This document shows, in pieces, positions 8,836 to 17,043 of a stretch of DNA of 64,000 nucleotides. Below the pieces are notes generated by a model. The model made no database searches. It was not told where the DNA came from and saw nothing but the letters and a program-made list of their open reading frames with translations. The stretch comes from Bacteroidota bacterium (GTDB taxonomy: Bacteria > Bacteroidota > Bacteroidia > Bacteroidales > Dysgonomonadaceae), in contig JAFADY010000020.1 of NCBI GenBank assembly GCA_023424395.1, positions 124,001 through 188,000 of the forward strand, in the 5' to 3' direction. The first letter of the stretch is position 1; every line of letters starts with the position of its first letter. Position numbers and translations under genes: made by a program.

Positions 8836-10098
8836 TTATTCTACCGACATCGATTGCATTTCGGTGCCCTGATATTTACCGGCCTCCAGATTTACTTTTA
8901 TCTTTTTGAATACTTCGATGGTTTCTTCCACTTCTTTTAATGTATGCGAGGCAGTGGGAATGAGACGAAGCATAAGTACATCTTTAGGAACTACCGGATA
9001 CGCTACGATTGAACAAAAAATGTTGTGATTTTCACGTAAATCCACAACAATATTCGTTCCTTCGGGAACAGAACCGCTAAAATAAACCGGCGTTACCGGC
9101 GATTCCGTATTGCCGATATTAAAGCCTTCGGCTACGAGGCCGTTTTGCAATGTTTCAGCAATCTTCCACAAATTTTCTTTGTGCTGGGGTTCATTTTGCA
9201 GAAGTTCCAATCGTTTAAGGGCGCCTATTACCATGGGCATGGGCAACGACTTGGCGAAAATCTGCGAACGCATGTTGTATTTCAACGAATTTATGATCGG
9301 CTTTTGGGAGGCGACAAATGCACCGATTCCCGCCATGGCTTTGGCAAACGTGCCAAAATAAATATCCACATCGTTCATAAGCCCGAAATGTTCGCTGGCT
9401 CCGGCTCCTGTTTTACCCATTGTTCCAAAACCGTGCGCATCGTCTATCATTAAACGGAAATTGTACTTATCTTTTAATGCTACTAGTCCCGGTAGATTTC
9501 CTAAATCGCCCGACATACCAAAAACGCCTTCGGTTATCACCAATATTCCTCCGTTATTTTCTTCGGCGTTTTTGGTGGCGAATTTCAGCATTTTATCGGC
9601 GCGCTCCATATCGTTGTGGGGAAAAACGAAACTTTTTCCGCCTTTGGCTTTATGCAGGAAAATTCCGTCCATAATACAGGCGTGCGATTCTGAGTCGTAA
9701 ACAATTACATCGTTGCGGGTGCAAAGCGAATCGATAATGGAAATCATTCCCTGATAACCGTAATTGAGTAAATACGCAGCTTCTTTCTTCTCGAATCGGG
9801 CAAGTTTTTCTTCTAATTCTTTGTGATATTTTGTTTGTCCCGACATCATCCTGGCTCCCATCGGGTAGGCTAAACCCCAACGAGCAGCCGCTTCCGCATC
9901 GGTTTTCCTTACTTCGGGGTGATTGGCAAGCCCCAGGTAATTATTTAAACTCCATGTTATAACTTCACGTCCGTGAAACTGCATGCGTGGGCCAATTTCT
10001 CCTTCTAGTTCGGGAAACATAAAATAGCCTTCCGCTTTTTTTCTGTATTGTTCCAGCGGGCCTTCAACTCCTTTGAGTCGGTCAAAAATATCTACCAT
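8836..10098 (-). CDS. Alpha-oxoamine synthase, probable cysteate acyltransferase (sulfonolipid synthesis)
   Basis: The 420-residue fold-type I PLP enzyme belongs to the KBL/AONS/serine palmitoyltransferase family: DDAHG (219-223) binds PLP and Lys253 in GTFAKAMAG forms the Schiff base. It is clearly distinct from the serine palmitoyltransferase at 28524. Flavobacterium CapA and Alistipes SulA are family members that condense L-cysteate with a fatty acyl thioester to 3-oxocapnine. The downstream genes, 15 nt and then 4 nt apart, are a cysteate-synthase-like enzyme and an SDR, which supports that role. Biotin (bioF) or glycine C-acetyl transfer (kbl) are alternatives, but no bio or tdh gene is nearby. 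Confidence 0.8.
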   Translation of the reverse strand: MVDIFDRLKGVEGPLEQYRKKAEGYFMFPELEGEIGPRMQFHGREVITWSLNNYLGLANHPEVRKTDAEAAARWGLAYPMGARMMSGQTKYHKELEEKLARFEKKEAAYLLNYGYQGMISIIDSLCTRNDVIVYDSESHACIMDGIFLHKAKGGKSFVFPHNDMERADKMLKFATKNAEENNGGILVITEGVFGMSGDLGNLPGLVALKDKYNFRLMIDDAHGFGTMGKTGAGASEHFGLMNDVDIYFGTFAKAMAGIGAFVASQKPIINSLKYNMRSQIFAKSLPMPMVIGALKRLELLQNEPQHKENLWKIAETLQNGLVAEGFNIGNTESPVTPVYFSGSVPEGTNIVVDLRENHNIFCSIVAYPVVPKDVLMLRLIPTASHTLKEVEETIEVFKKIKVNLEAGKYQGTEMQSMSVE

Positions 10099-10268
10099 TG
10101 AAAAAAATTATTATGAAATTGTTTAGTATTTGTACAAATGAAAATTTTATACCCTAAAATTCTTACTTTTTGATTTTCATGGCAAAAATAATCTTTCTTT
10201 CTCAATTGGAGAAATATCTGAAGGATTAGTTTTTATTAATTATGATGAAGCTTGCGGATGTGAAAAAT

Positions 10269-10514
10269 TCAGTGGCCGGAAATACCCTTGTGTTTGATTT
10301 CTTCGAATTCTACATCTTCGGCATGTGCACTCTCAAATTTTTTTTTCTGATAATCGAGAATCCGGTCTTCTTGGCTCTCGGGCTCTTTTTGTTCCTCTTT
10401 GTTGTAAGGGTTGTTGCCGGCTTGTTTGAAGTTGCCTAAGAAAAGCCGTTTCACTATTCCCAACAAAAAATAGATGGCCAAAAAAAGTAGAAGTATTTTA
10501 AACAAAAATCCCAT
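10269..10514 (-). CDS. DUF4834-type small membrane protein
   Basis: The 81-residue protein has one N-terminal membrane helix (about 3-26, FLFKILLLFLAIYFLLGIV) and a charged cytoplasmic tail rich in Glu and Lys. It resembles the Bacteroidetes family DUF4834, whose function is unknown. It is a stand-alone gene between the oxoamine synthase gene and a plus-strand HAD gene. Confidence 0.75.
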   Translation of the reverse strand: MGFLFKILLLFLAIYFLLGIVKRLFLGNFKQAGNNPYNKEEQKEPESQEDRILDYQKKKFESAHAEDVEFEEIKHKGISGH

Positions 10515-10725
10515 TTTTCAATTCATTTAATTCTAAATGTAAAGATAATAGGAATTATAGTTTTACTTAATGCTTTTTGAAATTTTAACGATTTGGTTTT
10601 ATTTGCCGGATTTTCTCTTTACTTCATTCTCTGTAGGCGTTTAAAATTATTTCATCGCCTTTTGATATAAACAGAACTTTACGTTGTGTTGTTTGTTGAA
10701 GAGATACTATTTTTGAAAAGTTAGT

Positions 10726-11370
10726 ATGCAGATAAAAACAATATTTTTCGATATGGATGGTGTGGTTATCGATTCCGAGAAACTGCATCTGCGCGCCTTG
10801 GGTTTAACATTAGAGCAAAACAGAATAGCTTACCCCGAAGAGATAATGAACGATTTCGTTGGCCGTTCCGATACATCTTTTTTTGTGTACGCAAAAGAGA
10901 AGCTGGACGATCGGGTGGATATCGAAAAATACATCCGTCAAAAAGACTCCCTTTATCTCGGGCTTCTGCCCGAATTGCAATTTGTGAACGGTTTTACCGA
11001 TTTTATCAGGCACATAAAGGCAATGGGGCTACAAACCGCACTTGTAACATCATCATCGCATTTTTCGGTAGGAAAGGCCGATGAAAGGCTGCATTTCACC
11101 CGATTTTTCGATGTGATCGTTGCCGAAGAAGATACCGTAAAACACAAACCGCATCCCGACCCCTATCTGCTGGCATTTGAAAAAACGAAAGCAGACAAAA
11201 ACTCCACGATCATCATCGAAGATTCCATTAATGGTATAAAAGCCGGAAAAGCTGCACAATGCATAGTTTGTGGGTTAGCCACATCATTCGGCCCCGATGT
11301 TTTAACCGGTGCCGGAGCCGATTACGCGTTCGTCAATTATGAGGAAATTAAGAATAAATTTTTGAAGTAA
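10726..11370 (+). CDS. HAD-superfamily hydrolase, subfamily IA (phosphatase/phosphoglucomutase-like)
   Basis: The 214-residue protein shows all HAD motifs: FFDMDGVVIDS (nucleophile Asp9, acid/base Asp11), VTSSSH (motif II), a motif III lysine in KHKPHPDPY and IIEDSINGIKAG (motif IV). The helical cap follows motif I, as in beta-phosphoglucomutase and related phosphatases. The substrate cannot be told from sequence. It is followed by a clear terminator. Confidence 0.88.
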   Translation: MQIKTIFFDMDGVVIDSEKLHLRALGLTLEQNRIAYPEEIMNDFVGRSDTSFFVYAKEKLDDRVDIEKYIRQKDSLYLGLLPELQFVNGFTDFIRHIKAMGLQTALVTSSSHFSVGKADERLHFTRFFDVIVAEEDTVKHKPHPDPYLLAFEKTKADKNSTIIIEDSINGIKAGKAAQCIVCGLATSFGPDVLTGAGADYAFVNYEEIKNKFLK

Positions 11371-11425
11371 ATATTAGGCCGGATCCTACAACGTTAGAAT
11401 TAGTTAAATAAATTTCATTTGGGAT

Positions 11426-11454
11426 AAAAACAGAACTTTAACTTCTGTTTTTTT
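11426..11454 (+). terminator. Rho-independent terminator after the HAD gene
   Basis: AAACAGAA (11428-11435) pairs with TTCTGTTT (11443-11450) around a 7-nt loop, and a T run follows. Because the hairpin lies where the longest open frame of the next gene would begin, it supports a later start at 11513 for that gene. Confidence 0.8.
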
Positions 11455-11512
11455 GTTATCAAAGCACCTCTCGATTGGAGGAAATATTAATTACAATAAA
11501 AAACATATACTT

Positions 11513-12061
11513 ATGAGCAAGAAAAAAGTAGCTGTATTGGTTGGCAGCCTAAGAAAAGAATCCTATAACAGAAAAGTAGCGAATCAGCTTATTGAATTAG
11601 CCCCCGATTCACTGGAGTTGGAATTGATTGAAATAGGGCATTTGGCGCATTACAACGAAGATTTGGAAAACGATCTCCCGAAAGATTATAACGAATTTCG
11701 CCAAAAAATAAAATCTGCCGATGCTTATTTATTCGTAACTCCCGAGTACAACCGCACGGTGCCAAGTGCTTTGAAAAACGCTCTCGATGTAGCATCAAGG
11801 CCTTACGGCCAAAATGTTTGGGCCGGAAAGCCCGCGGCGGTGGTGAGCGTTTCGATGAGCGCCATCGGCGGATTTGGAGCCAATCACGTGCTTCGCCAAT
11901 CCATGGTATTTCTGAATGTTTTTCTGATGCAACAGCCCGAAGCCTATATCGGAAGTGCGCATACACTTTTCGATGACAACGGTGAATTGGTGAAAGACGA
12001 CACGAAAAAATTCTTGACAGATTTCATAAATGCCTTTGCAGAATGGGCAGACAAATTTTAA
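11513..12061 (+). CDS. NADPH-dependent FMN reductase family protein
   Basis: The 182-residue flavodoxin-like protein has the FMN phosphate loop GSLRKESYNRK near the N-terminus and PEYNRTVPSALKNALD in the middle, both typical of NADPH-dependent FMN/azo/quinone reductases. I chose the ATG at 11513 rather than an in-frame start at 11453, which lies in a terminator and would add 20 residues not seen in the family. It probably reduces quinones or flavins in the cytoplasm. Confidence 0.9.
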   Translation: MSKKKVAVLVGSLRKESYNRKVANQLIELAPDSLELELIEIGHLAHYNEDLENDLPKDYNEFRQKIKSADAYLFVTPEYNRTVPSALKNALDVASRPYGQNVWAGKPAAVVSVSMSAIGGFGANHVLRQSMVFLNVFLMQQPEAYIGSAHTLFDDNGELVKDDTKKFLTDFINAFAEWADKF

Positions 12062-12095
12062 ACGTTTTTGTAGAATAATATTAAAAACACGAACC

Positions 12096-12578
12096 ATGAG
12101 TACAAAATTCAATCCGTTCATTTTCTTTAATGGAAATTGTGAACAAGCTTTTAATAGTTACAAACAAATATTCGGAGGAGACTTTACGAAATTCATTCGT
12201 TATAACGATACGCAACACAAAGAAGGAGTTCCGGCTGTGCCGCAGGAAATGGGTAACCAACTCAGGCATATTTCGCTTCCGCTGAATAACGATACCGTTT
12301 TAATGGGATGTGACAACGCCGATGAGTGGAACGCCGAAATGATTATGGGCAGCAACGTGCGGATAAGTATTACTACTGATTCGCGTGACGAGGCCGACCG
12401 TTTATACAATGCACTTGCCGAAGGAGGTACCGAAAAAGCGCTCATGAGCGACACTTTTTGGGGTTCGTATTATGGATCGCTCATCGATAAATTCGGTGTG
12501 CATTGGATGATAGAATATCCCGGAAACACCGACGAAAAGCCTACCCATGAGGACAACGCCAACATTCATATCCCTTAA
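12096..12578 (+). CDS. PhnB-like VOC family protein
   Basis: The 160-residue protein starts TKFNPFIFFNGNCEQAFNSYKQIF and contains MGCDNADEW and FWGSYYGSLIDKFGVHWMIE, the pattern of the PhnB / 3-demethylubiquinone-methyltransferase-like branch of the VOC superfamily. Members are usually of unknown function. The ATG at 12096 is preferred over the in-frame start at 12030 inside the preceding gene. The 34-nt gap suggests cotranscription with the FMN reductase. Confidence 0.85.
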   Translation: MSTKFNPFIFFNGNCEQAFNSYKQIFGGDFTKFIRYNDTQHKEGVPAVPQEMGNQLRHISLPLNNDTVLMGCDNADEWNAEMIMGSNVRISITTDSRDEADRLYNALAEGGTEKALMSDTFWGSYYGSLIDKFGVHWMIEYPGNTDEKPTHEDNANIHIP

Positions 12579-12634
12579 TTATTTTAATTCATTAAAAGTA
12601 ATAATTTCGGCGAAACGTATTGATTAATTTATAT

Positions 12635-12763
12635 ACTGAAAATCAGCTGTTTGTAGGAACTTCCGGTTGGTTTTGAAATAAAAATTGAAGGATTTCTTGA
12701 ACTGATTCAATTTTTTGAAAAAATATTTTCAAAAAAAATCATTTTTAACAACTGATTTTCAGT
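12635..12763. repeat. Inverted repeat ACTGAAAATCAG / CTGATTTTCAGT
   Basis: Two perfect 12-nt inverted copies (12635-12646 and 12752-12763) are about 105 nt apart. The match extends to 17 nt with one mismatch. They lie upstream of the DUF4348 lipoprotein gene; the right copy ends 9 nt before its -7 box, so an operator or a folded leader is possible. Confidence 0.5.
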
Positions 12764-12771
12764 TTTTAAGC

Positions 12772-12779
12772 TACCTTTG
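12772..12779 (+). promoter_or_regulatory. Bacteroidetes -7 box (TACCTTTG)
   Basis: TACCTTTG matches TAnnTTTG and lies 33 nt before the chosen start of the lipoprotein gene. No clear -33 TTG is seen. Confidence 0.45.
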
Positions 12780-12812
12780 TTGCGTAATAAATTCAATGCT
12801 TTTTCAATTGAA

Positions 12813-13301
12813 ATGAAACCGAAACAAACACTTGTTTTTATAATTATCTTTGTGAGTTCATTTTCATGCAACTCCCCATCCGAAAGTAAAGCCGGTAAAG
12901 ATATTCAGATTGCCGATGCAAATGCTTCCATAATTACTGACGAGCGCGGCAAAACCGAAACTTACGAAAATTTCAATTCGTTTTTGGATGAATTCAGTAA
13001 CAACAGAAGATTTCAACTGAAAAGAATTGTTTTCCCGATAAAGGTAGTGGTACCGAATGTTGAAGAAGGCCCCGGTTTAACTCCCATGGAAGAAACAGTT
13101 GAAAAGCACAATTGGGAATTGCTTGATCTTTCTTATGACAGCACTTATGCTACGCGTGAATACGATAAATACGTACAAACCATAAATTTCAGAAAAGATA
13201 CCGCACATGTTGCCTTGCGTGGAATTGATAACGGCATTTACGCCGATTATTATTTCAAGGCAATTAACGGGAAATGGTATTTGGTAACGCTTTCCGAATA
13301 G
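12813..13301 (+). CDS. DUF4348-like lipoprotein
   Basis: From the ATG at 12813 the protein is 162 residues. It has a lipoprotein signal (VFIIIFVSSFSCNSPS) and a mature part with FNSFLDEFSNNRRFQLKRIVFPI, matching the Bacteroidales family DUF4348, of unknown function. The earlier in-frame start at 12777 overlaps the -7 box, so the later start is preferred. It is convergent with cdd, leaving only 3 nt between them. Confidence 0.78.
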   Translation: MKPKQTLVFIIIFVSSFSCNSPSESKAGKDIQIADANASIITDERGKTETYENFNSFLDEFSNNRRFQLKRIVFPIKVVVPNVEEGPGLTPMEETVEKHNWELLDLSYDSTYATREYDKYVQTINFRKDTAHVALRGIDNGIYADYYFKAINGKWYLVTLSE

Positions 13302-13304
13302 AAA

Positions 13305-13787
13305 TCATTTTTTGAGCATATCGTCGCCGAAACTCAAGGGCAAAAGGTCTTTTATACTCTCGAAAACATAAACGCCCTCATCGCTGTACAGAAATATTTT
13401 CATGGGCGATCTCCATTTATTTTCAATCTCGAGCAATACTTGCCGGCAGGCGCCGCAAGGCGTAATAACATCGGTTGTAAATTTGCCTTTATTGTAAGCC
13501 GCAACGGCCAGGGCTGTTATTTTTTGATCGGGGTAATTGGCGTTGGCAAAAAAAACGGTGGTTCTTTCTGCGCAAAGCCCCGAAGGATAAGCGGCATTTT
13601 CTTGGTTGTTGCCCGAAAGGATTTCTCCGTTCTCAAGCAAAACCGCTGCTCCTACGTGAAAGTGCGAATAAGGCGCGTAAGCATTCTTCGTGGCTTGTTT
13701 TGCTTCTTCTATGAGTTTTTTTTCGGTTTCGGTACATTCATCTAAAAGATAAACTTTTATCTTTGTGGTTAAATTGATTTCTTTCAT
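13305..13787 (-). CDS. cdd: Cytidine deaminase
   Basis: The 160-residue protein contains HVGAAVLLENG, NAAYPSGLCAERT (zinc Cys and catalytic Glu) and TPCGACRQVL (two zinc Cys), the complete active site of homotetrameric cytidine deaminases. It converts cytidine and deoxycytidine to uridine and deoxyuridine for pyrimidine salvage. A possible -7 box (reverse complement of CAAATATA, 13837-13844) lies upstream on its strand. Confidence 0.95.
   Translation of the reverse strand: MKEINLTTKIKVYLLDECTETEKKLIEEAKQATKNAYAPYSHFHVGAAVLLENGEILSGNNQENAAYPSGLCAERTTVFFANANYPDQKITALAVAAYNKGKFTTDVITPCGACRQVLLEIENKWRSPMKIFLYSDEGVYVFESIKDLLPLSFGDDMLKK
13758..13765 (+). promoter_or_regulatory. Possible -7 box (TATCTTTG) inside cdd, for the glucosaminidase gene
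   Basis: TATCTTTG lies in the antisense of the cdd 5' end, 58 nt before the chosen ATG of the glucosaminidase gene. No matching -33 box is obvious. Confidence 0.38.
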
Positions 13788-13822
13788 AAGGCTTGATAGA
13801 TTTCGAGAAACATATTCTACAA

Positions 13823-14767
13823 ATGATTTTTCACTGCAAATATAAATATATTTTGGTATTATCGATCTTTTTCGCGGGCATATTTGCTCCCGATGCCGCT
13901 ATTGGGCAAACCAGGTCGAAAATATACGAAAATTACATCGATGCCTACTCCGATATTGCCGTCAGGCACATGCAACAATACAAAATACCAGCATCCATTA
14001 AATTGGCGCAGGGGCTTTTGGAGTCGGGTGCCGGCATGAGCGATCTGGCCAGACGCTCAAACAACCATTTCGGCATTAAATGCCATCGGGGATGGCAAGG
14101 AGAAAAGGTTTATGCCGCCGATGACCTGCCCAACGATTGCTTCAGAAAATATAAAAAAGTAGAGGAATCTTACGACGACCACTCCCGCTTTCTTGTCGCC
14201 GGCGGCCGTTATCGCAATTTATTCGATTTAAATGTAACCGATTATAAAGGATGGGCGCGCGGATTACAAAAATCGGGATACGCCACCGATAAGGCTTATG
14301 CAAATAAGCTGATCAAGTTGATAGAAGACTACGAACTATACAGATTCGATAACAAAAACTACCGCAAGGGAGTTTCTAAAAAACAACGCGAAGAAGCCAA
14401 GAAAGAAGAGGTTGCCCGCGCGGTGTGGAAGCATCAGCCGTATAAAACACACGGTTTGGTTTATGTTGTTACCGTTGACGGCGACACGTATGCGGCAATA
14501 GCCAATGAATTCGGTTTTAAAGAAAGCGACTTGTTAAAATTCAACGAAGTATCGGAAGGTTTCCCGTTGAGCGAAGGCGATCTTGTTTATTTTCAGAAGA
14601 AAAAACCGCGTGCCGATAAGCCGTATTACGAACATGTGGTTCAAATTGGAGAATCCATGTACAGCATTTCCCAGAAATACGGCATTCAGATGCGCAATTT
14701 ATACAGGTTAAACAAAAAAAGCTACGAGTACATTCCCGAAGAAGGGGATATACTGAAATTAAGATAA
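13823..14767 (+). CDS. Glucosaminidase with two LysM domains (cell-wall hydrolase)
   Basis: The protein has an N-terminal secretion signal, then a FlgJ/mannosyl-glycoprotein endo-beta-N-acetylglucosaminidase domain (LAQGLLESGAGMSDLA and NNHFGIKCH, with the catalytic Glu in the first), a Lys/Glu-rich linker, and two C-terminal LysM repeats starting VVTVDGDTYAAIA and HVVQIGESMYSIS. It should cleave peptidoglycan and bind it through LysM. The ATG at 13823 gives a normal signal peptide; an in-frame start at 13793 would add 10 residues. It is divergent from cdd. Confidence 0.9.
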   Translation: MIFHCKYKYILVLSIFFAGIFAPDAAIGQTRSKIYENYIDAYSDIAVRHMQQYKIPASIKLAQGLLESGAGMSDLARRSNNHFGIKCHRGWQGEKVYAADDLPNDCFRKYKKVEESYDDHSRFLVAGGRYRNLFDLNVTDYKGWARGLQKSGYATDKAYANKLIKLIEDYELYRFDNKNYRKGVSKKQREEAKKEEVARAVWKHQPYKTHGLVYVVTVDGDTYAAIANEFGFKESDLLKFNEVSEGFPLSEGDLVYFQKKKPRADKPYYEHVVQIGESMYSISQKYGIQMRNLYRLNKKSYEYIPEEGDILKLR

Positions 14768-14803
14768 TTACGAAACGAACAGCAATATAAAATTAACAAA
14801 CAG

Positions 14804-15409
14804 ATGAAATACAACACACAAAAGAAAAAGCTTCTTATGCCGGAGTATGGCAGAAATATTCAAAACATGGTTGATCAATGCATGTCTATTGAAGACAGGG
14901 ACGAACGAAAAAAATGTGCCTATTCCGTAGTCGATATTATGGGCAATATGTTCCCGCATTTGCGCGATGTAAACGATTTCAAACACATCCTTTGGGATCA
15001 TTTGGCTATTATGTCGGATTTTAAACTCGATATCGATTATCCTTACGAAGTGATCACGGCAGAAGAATTGTTACATTCGCCCGATAAATTGAATTACAGC
15101 CGTCCGACCATGAAGTACAAACACTACGGAAAGCTATTGGAGAAAATGATAACCATAGCGGCAAACATGGAAGAGGGCGAAAAAAGAGACGCTTTAATTT
15201 CGTTGCTTACCACGCAAATGAAAAAAGCTTACACGCAATGGAACAAAGAAGTGGACGACACGAAATTACTTCATGATTTATATGAACTCTCCGGCGGAAA
15301 AATTAAATTAGACGAAGCTACTTATTCCATTGCGGATATTAAATCCAACAATTCGCAAAAAAAACACATCAAAAATATTCGGTTGCAGCGCAACATCAAA
15401 TCGCGATGA
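14804..15409 (+). CDS. DUF4290 family protein
   Basis: The 201-residue soluble, mostly helical protein matches the Bacteroidetes family DUF4290 (LLMPEYGRNIQNMVDQC, DLDYPYEVITAEEL-like region and RPTMKYKHYGK). Its function is unknown. It overlaps rimM by 4 nt, and DUF4290 genes often stand near murA/rimM in this phylum, which hints at a link with translation or envelope growth. Confidence 0.85.
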   Translation: MKYNTQKKKLLMPEYGRNIQNMVDQCMSIEDRDERKKCAYSVVDIMGNMFPHLRDVNDFKHILWDHLAIMSDFKLDIDYPYEVITAEELLHSPDKLNYSRPTMKYKHYGKLLEKMITIAANMEEGEKRDALISLLTTQMKKAYTQWNKEVDDTKLLHDLYELSGGKIKLDEATYSIADIKSNNSQKKHIKNIRLQRNIKSR

Positions 15410-15930
15410 TCAAAGCAGAGGAAGTACTGAAAATCGGCCGTTTGCAGAAATCTCACGGCATAAAAGGCGAGATTACGCTTATTTTCGATAAACCGGCATA
15501 CGCCGACATCGATACCGATTTTTATTTCCTGGAAATAGACGGCATTTTCGTCCCCTTTTTCCTCGAGGAGATTACCTTTATGACAGACACCTCTGCTCGC
15601 GCAAAATTCGAAGACGTGGACGATGAAAGCCGGGCATCGAGTTATGCCAATTTACATGTTTTTTTATTTCGCGATCAAATATCGGAAAAGAATAAAGATG
15701 AAACTTTCGATTGGGATTTCTTTATCGGTTATACTGTTTCCGATCAAAACGATCGAACTTTGGGAGTTATCGAAAATGTGGATTCATCTACTTTAAACGT
15801 ACTTTTTCTGTTAAAAGACGGCGAAAAAGAACATCTTATTCCGGCAACGGAAGATTTTATTACCGAAATCGAAGAAAACGAAAAGCGCATCCACATGCAT
15901 TTGCCCGAAGGGTTAATTGAAATTGATTAA
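15406..15930 (+). CDS. rimM: 16S rRNA processing protein RimM
   Basis: The 174-residue protein has the RimM N-terminal barrel (LKIGRLQKSHGIKGEITLIF) and a C-terminal PRC-barrel (DWDFFIGYTVSDQNDRTLG, LIPATEDFI). It assists maturation of the 30S head with S19. The start overlaps the end of the DUF4290 gene by 4 nt, and the end overlaps a possible early start of the ABC ATPase gene. Confidence 0.93.
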   Translation: MIKAEEVLKIGRLQKSHGIKGEITLIFDKPAYADIDTDFYFLEIDGIFVPFFLEEITFMTDTSARAKFEDVDDESRASSYANLHVFLFRDQISEKNKDETFDWDFFIGYTVSDQNDRTLGVIENVDSSTLNVLFLLKDGEKEHLIPATEDFITEIEENEKRIHMHLPEGLIEID

Positions 15931-15940
15931 GATAGAAATT

Positions 15941-16933
15941 ATGGCTTTTCTGCAACTCACCGATGTTTCTATTGGTTATCAAACATCAAAACAACCTAAA
16001 ATTATCCAGCAAAACCTGAATCTTTCATCCCACGAAGGAGAGTTTATCGCGCTTATCGGTAAAAACGGCTGTGGAAAATCTACTTTGCTGCGTTCCATTG
16101 CATGCTTGCAACCCATTTTCGGCGGAAAAATTCTTTTTCAAGGAAAGAATCTTTTGGAAATGAAGCCCAAAAAGCGGGCAAGGATCATTTCGGTGGTGCT
16201 GACGGAAAGAGAATCGACAGCCGCTTTTACCGTGAATGAGTTGATCTCCATCGGGCGCGACCCTTACACCGGATGGCTGGGCAGTTTAACCGCCCACGAC
16301 ACAAAGATCATTGCCGAAGCCATTGAAATGACTAACCTACAAGGTTTCGAGAACCGAAATATTCACGAACTTTCAGACGGCGAGCGCCAGCGCGTTTTTA
16401 TCGCGCGCGCTTTGGCGCAAGATACGCCCATCATTTTATTGGATGAACCCACTTCTCACCTCGATTTGCCCAACCGCATCAGTATTTTGTTGCTGTTGCA
16501 GAAATTGGCGCGCGAAACGGGAAAAACCATTTTTATTTCTACACACGAACTGGAAACAGCTATTCAAGTGGCCGATAAAATTTGGATGATGGAAAAAAAC
16601 AACGGCGTGCAGGTAGGCACGCCTGAAGATTTGGTTTTGCAAGGCGTTTTCGATACGGTTTTCGCTCATAATTCGTACGAATTCGATAAAGAATACGGCA
16701 GTTTCGTGGTGAAAAAAACGTTGGATAAGTCCGTTTCTACCATCGTTGACAACCCGTCGGGATTCATGGCACGATGGACTACCCGCGCCCTTTCAAGGAA
16801 AGGTTATCATATTATCCCCGATGCCGAGATCGAGATTTTCATGAACGAAAAAGAACGTTTTTGGGAAATAAAAAAACGAGATGGCAGTGAAAAAGTTTTT
16901 AGTATTGACGACTTGATAAGTAAACTGTCGTGA
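15941..16933 (+). CDS. ABC transporter ATP-binding protein, iron-chelate/cobalamin type
   Basis: From the ATG at 15941 the protein is 330 residues. It has Walker A GKNGCGKST, signature LSDGERQRVFIARAL, Walker B IILLDEP and the switch His in STHE. This is the FecE/BtuD class of import ATPases. About 80 C-terminal residues beyond the usual domain are present, as in many Bacteroidetes homologues. No permease or binding protein is adjacent, so the substrate is unknown; it may serve a permease encoded elsewhere. Confidence 0.88.
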   Translation: MAFLQLTDVSIGYQTSKQPKIIQQNLNLSSHEGEFIALIGKNGCGKSTLLRSIACLQPIFGGKILFQGKNLLEMKPKKRARIISVVLTERESTAAFTVNELISIGRDPYTGWLGSLTAHDTKIIAEAIEMTNLQGFENRNIHELSDGERQRVFIARALAQDTPIILLDEPTSHLDLPNRISILLLLQKLARETGKTIFISTHELETAIQVADKIWMMEKNNGVQVGTPEDLVLQGVFDTVFAHNSYEFDKEYGSFVVKKTLDKSVSTIVDNPSGFMARWTTRALSRKGYHIIPDAEIEIFMNEKERFWEIKKRDGSEKVFSIDDLISKLS

Positions 16934-16996
16934 TGCGATCGCGGCAATCGGAAACCAAAAATCTCATATAGCAAGTTATTAAACTCATTGTTTCCG

Positions 16997-17027
16997 TTGT
17001 TTCACTTCCGTAATTTTTCTATCTTTG
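16997..17027 (+). promoter_or_regulatory. Bacteroidetes promoter of dxr
   Basis: TTG (16997-16999), a 20-nt spacer and TATCTTTG (17020-17027) match the TTTG/TAnnTTTG consensus well. The -7 box lies 16 nt before the first possible dxr start (17044), so the second ATG at 17053 may be the true one. Confidence 0.75.
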
Positions 17028-17043
17028 CACACTTCTTTGCAAA

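Noticed and set aside
8836..10098. 8-amino-7-oxononanoate synthase (bioF) or glycine C-acetyltransferase (kbl)
   Set aside because: Both are possible by family, but no biotin or threonine dehydrogenase genes are present and the neighbours fit sulfonolipid synthesis better.
10242..10439. 65-codon plus-strand open frame
   Set aside because: It is antisense to the DUF4834-type gene, which has a clear membrane helix and family resemblance.
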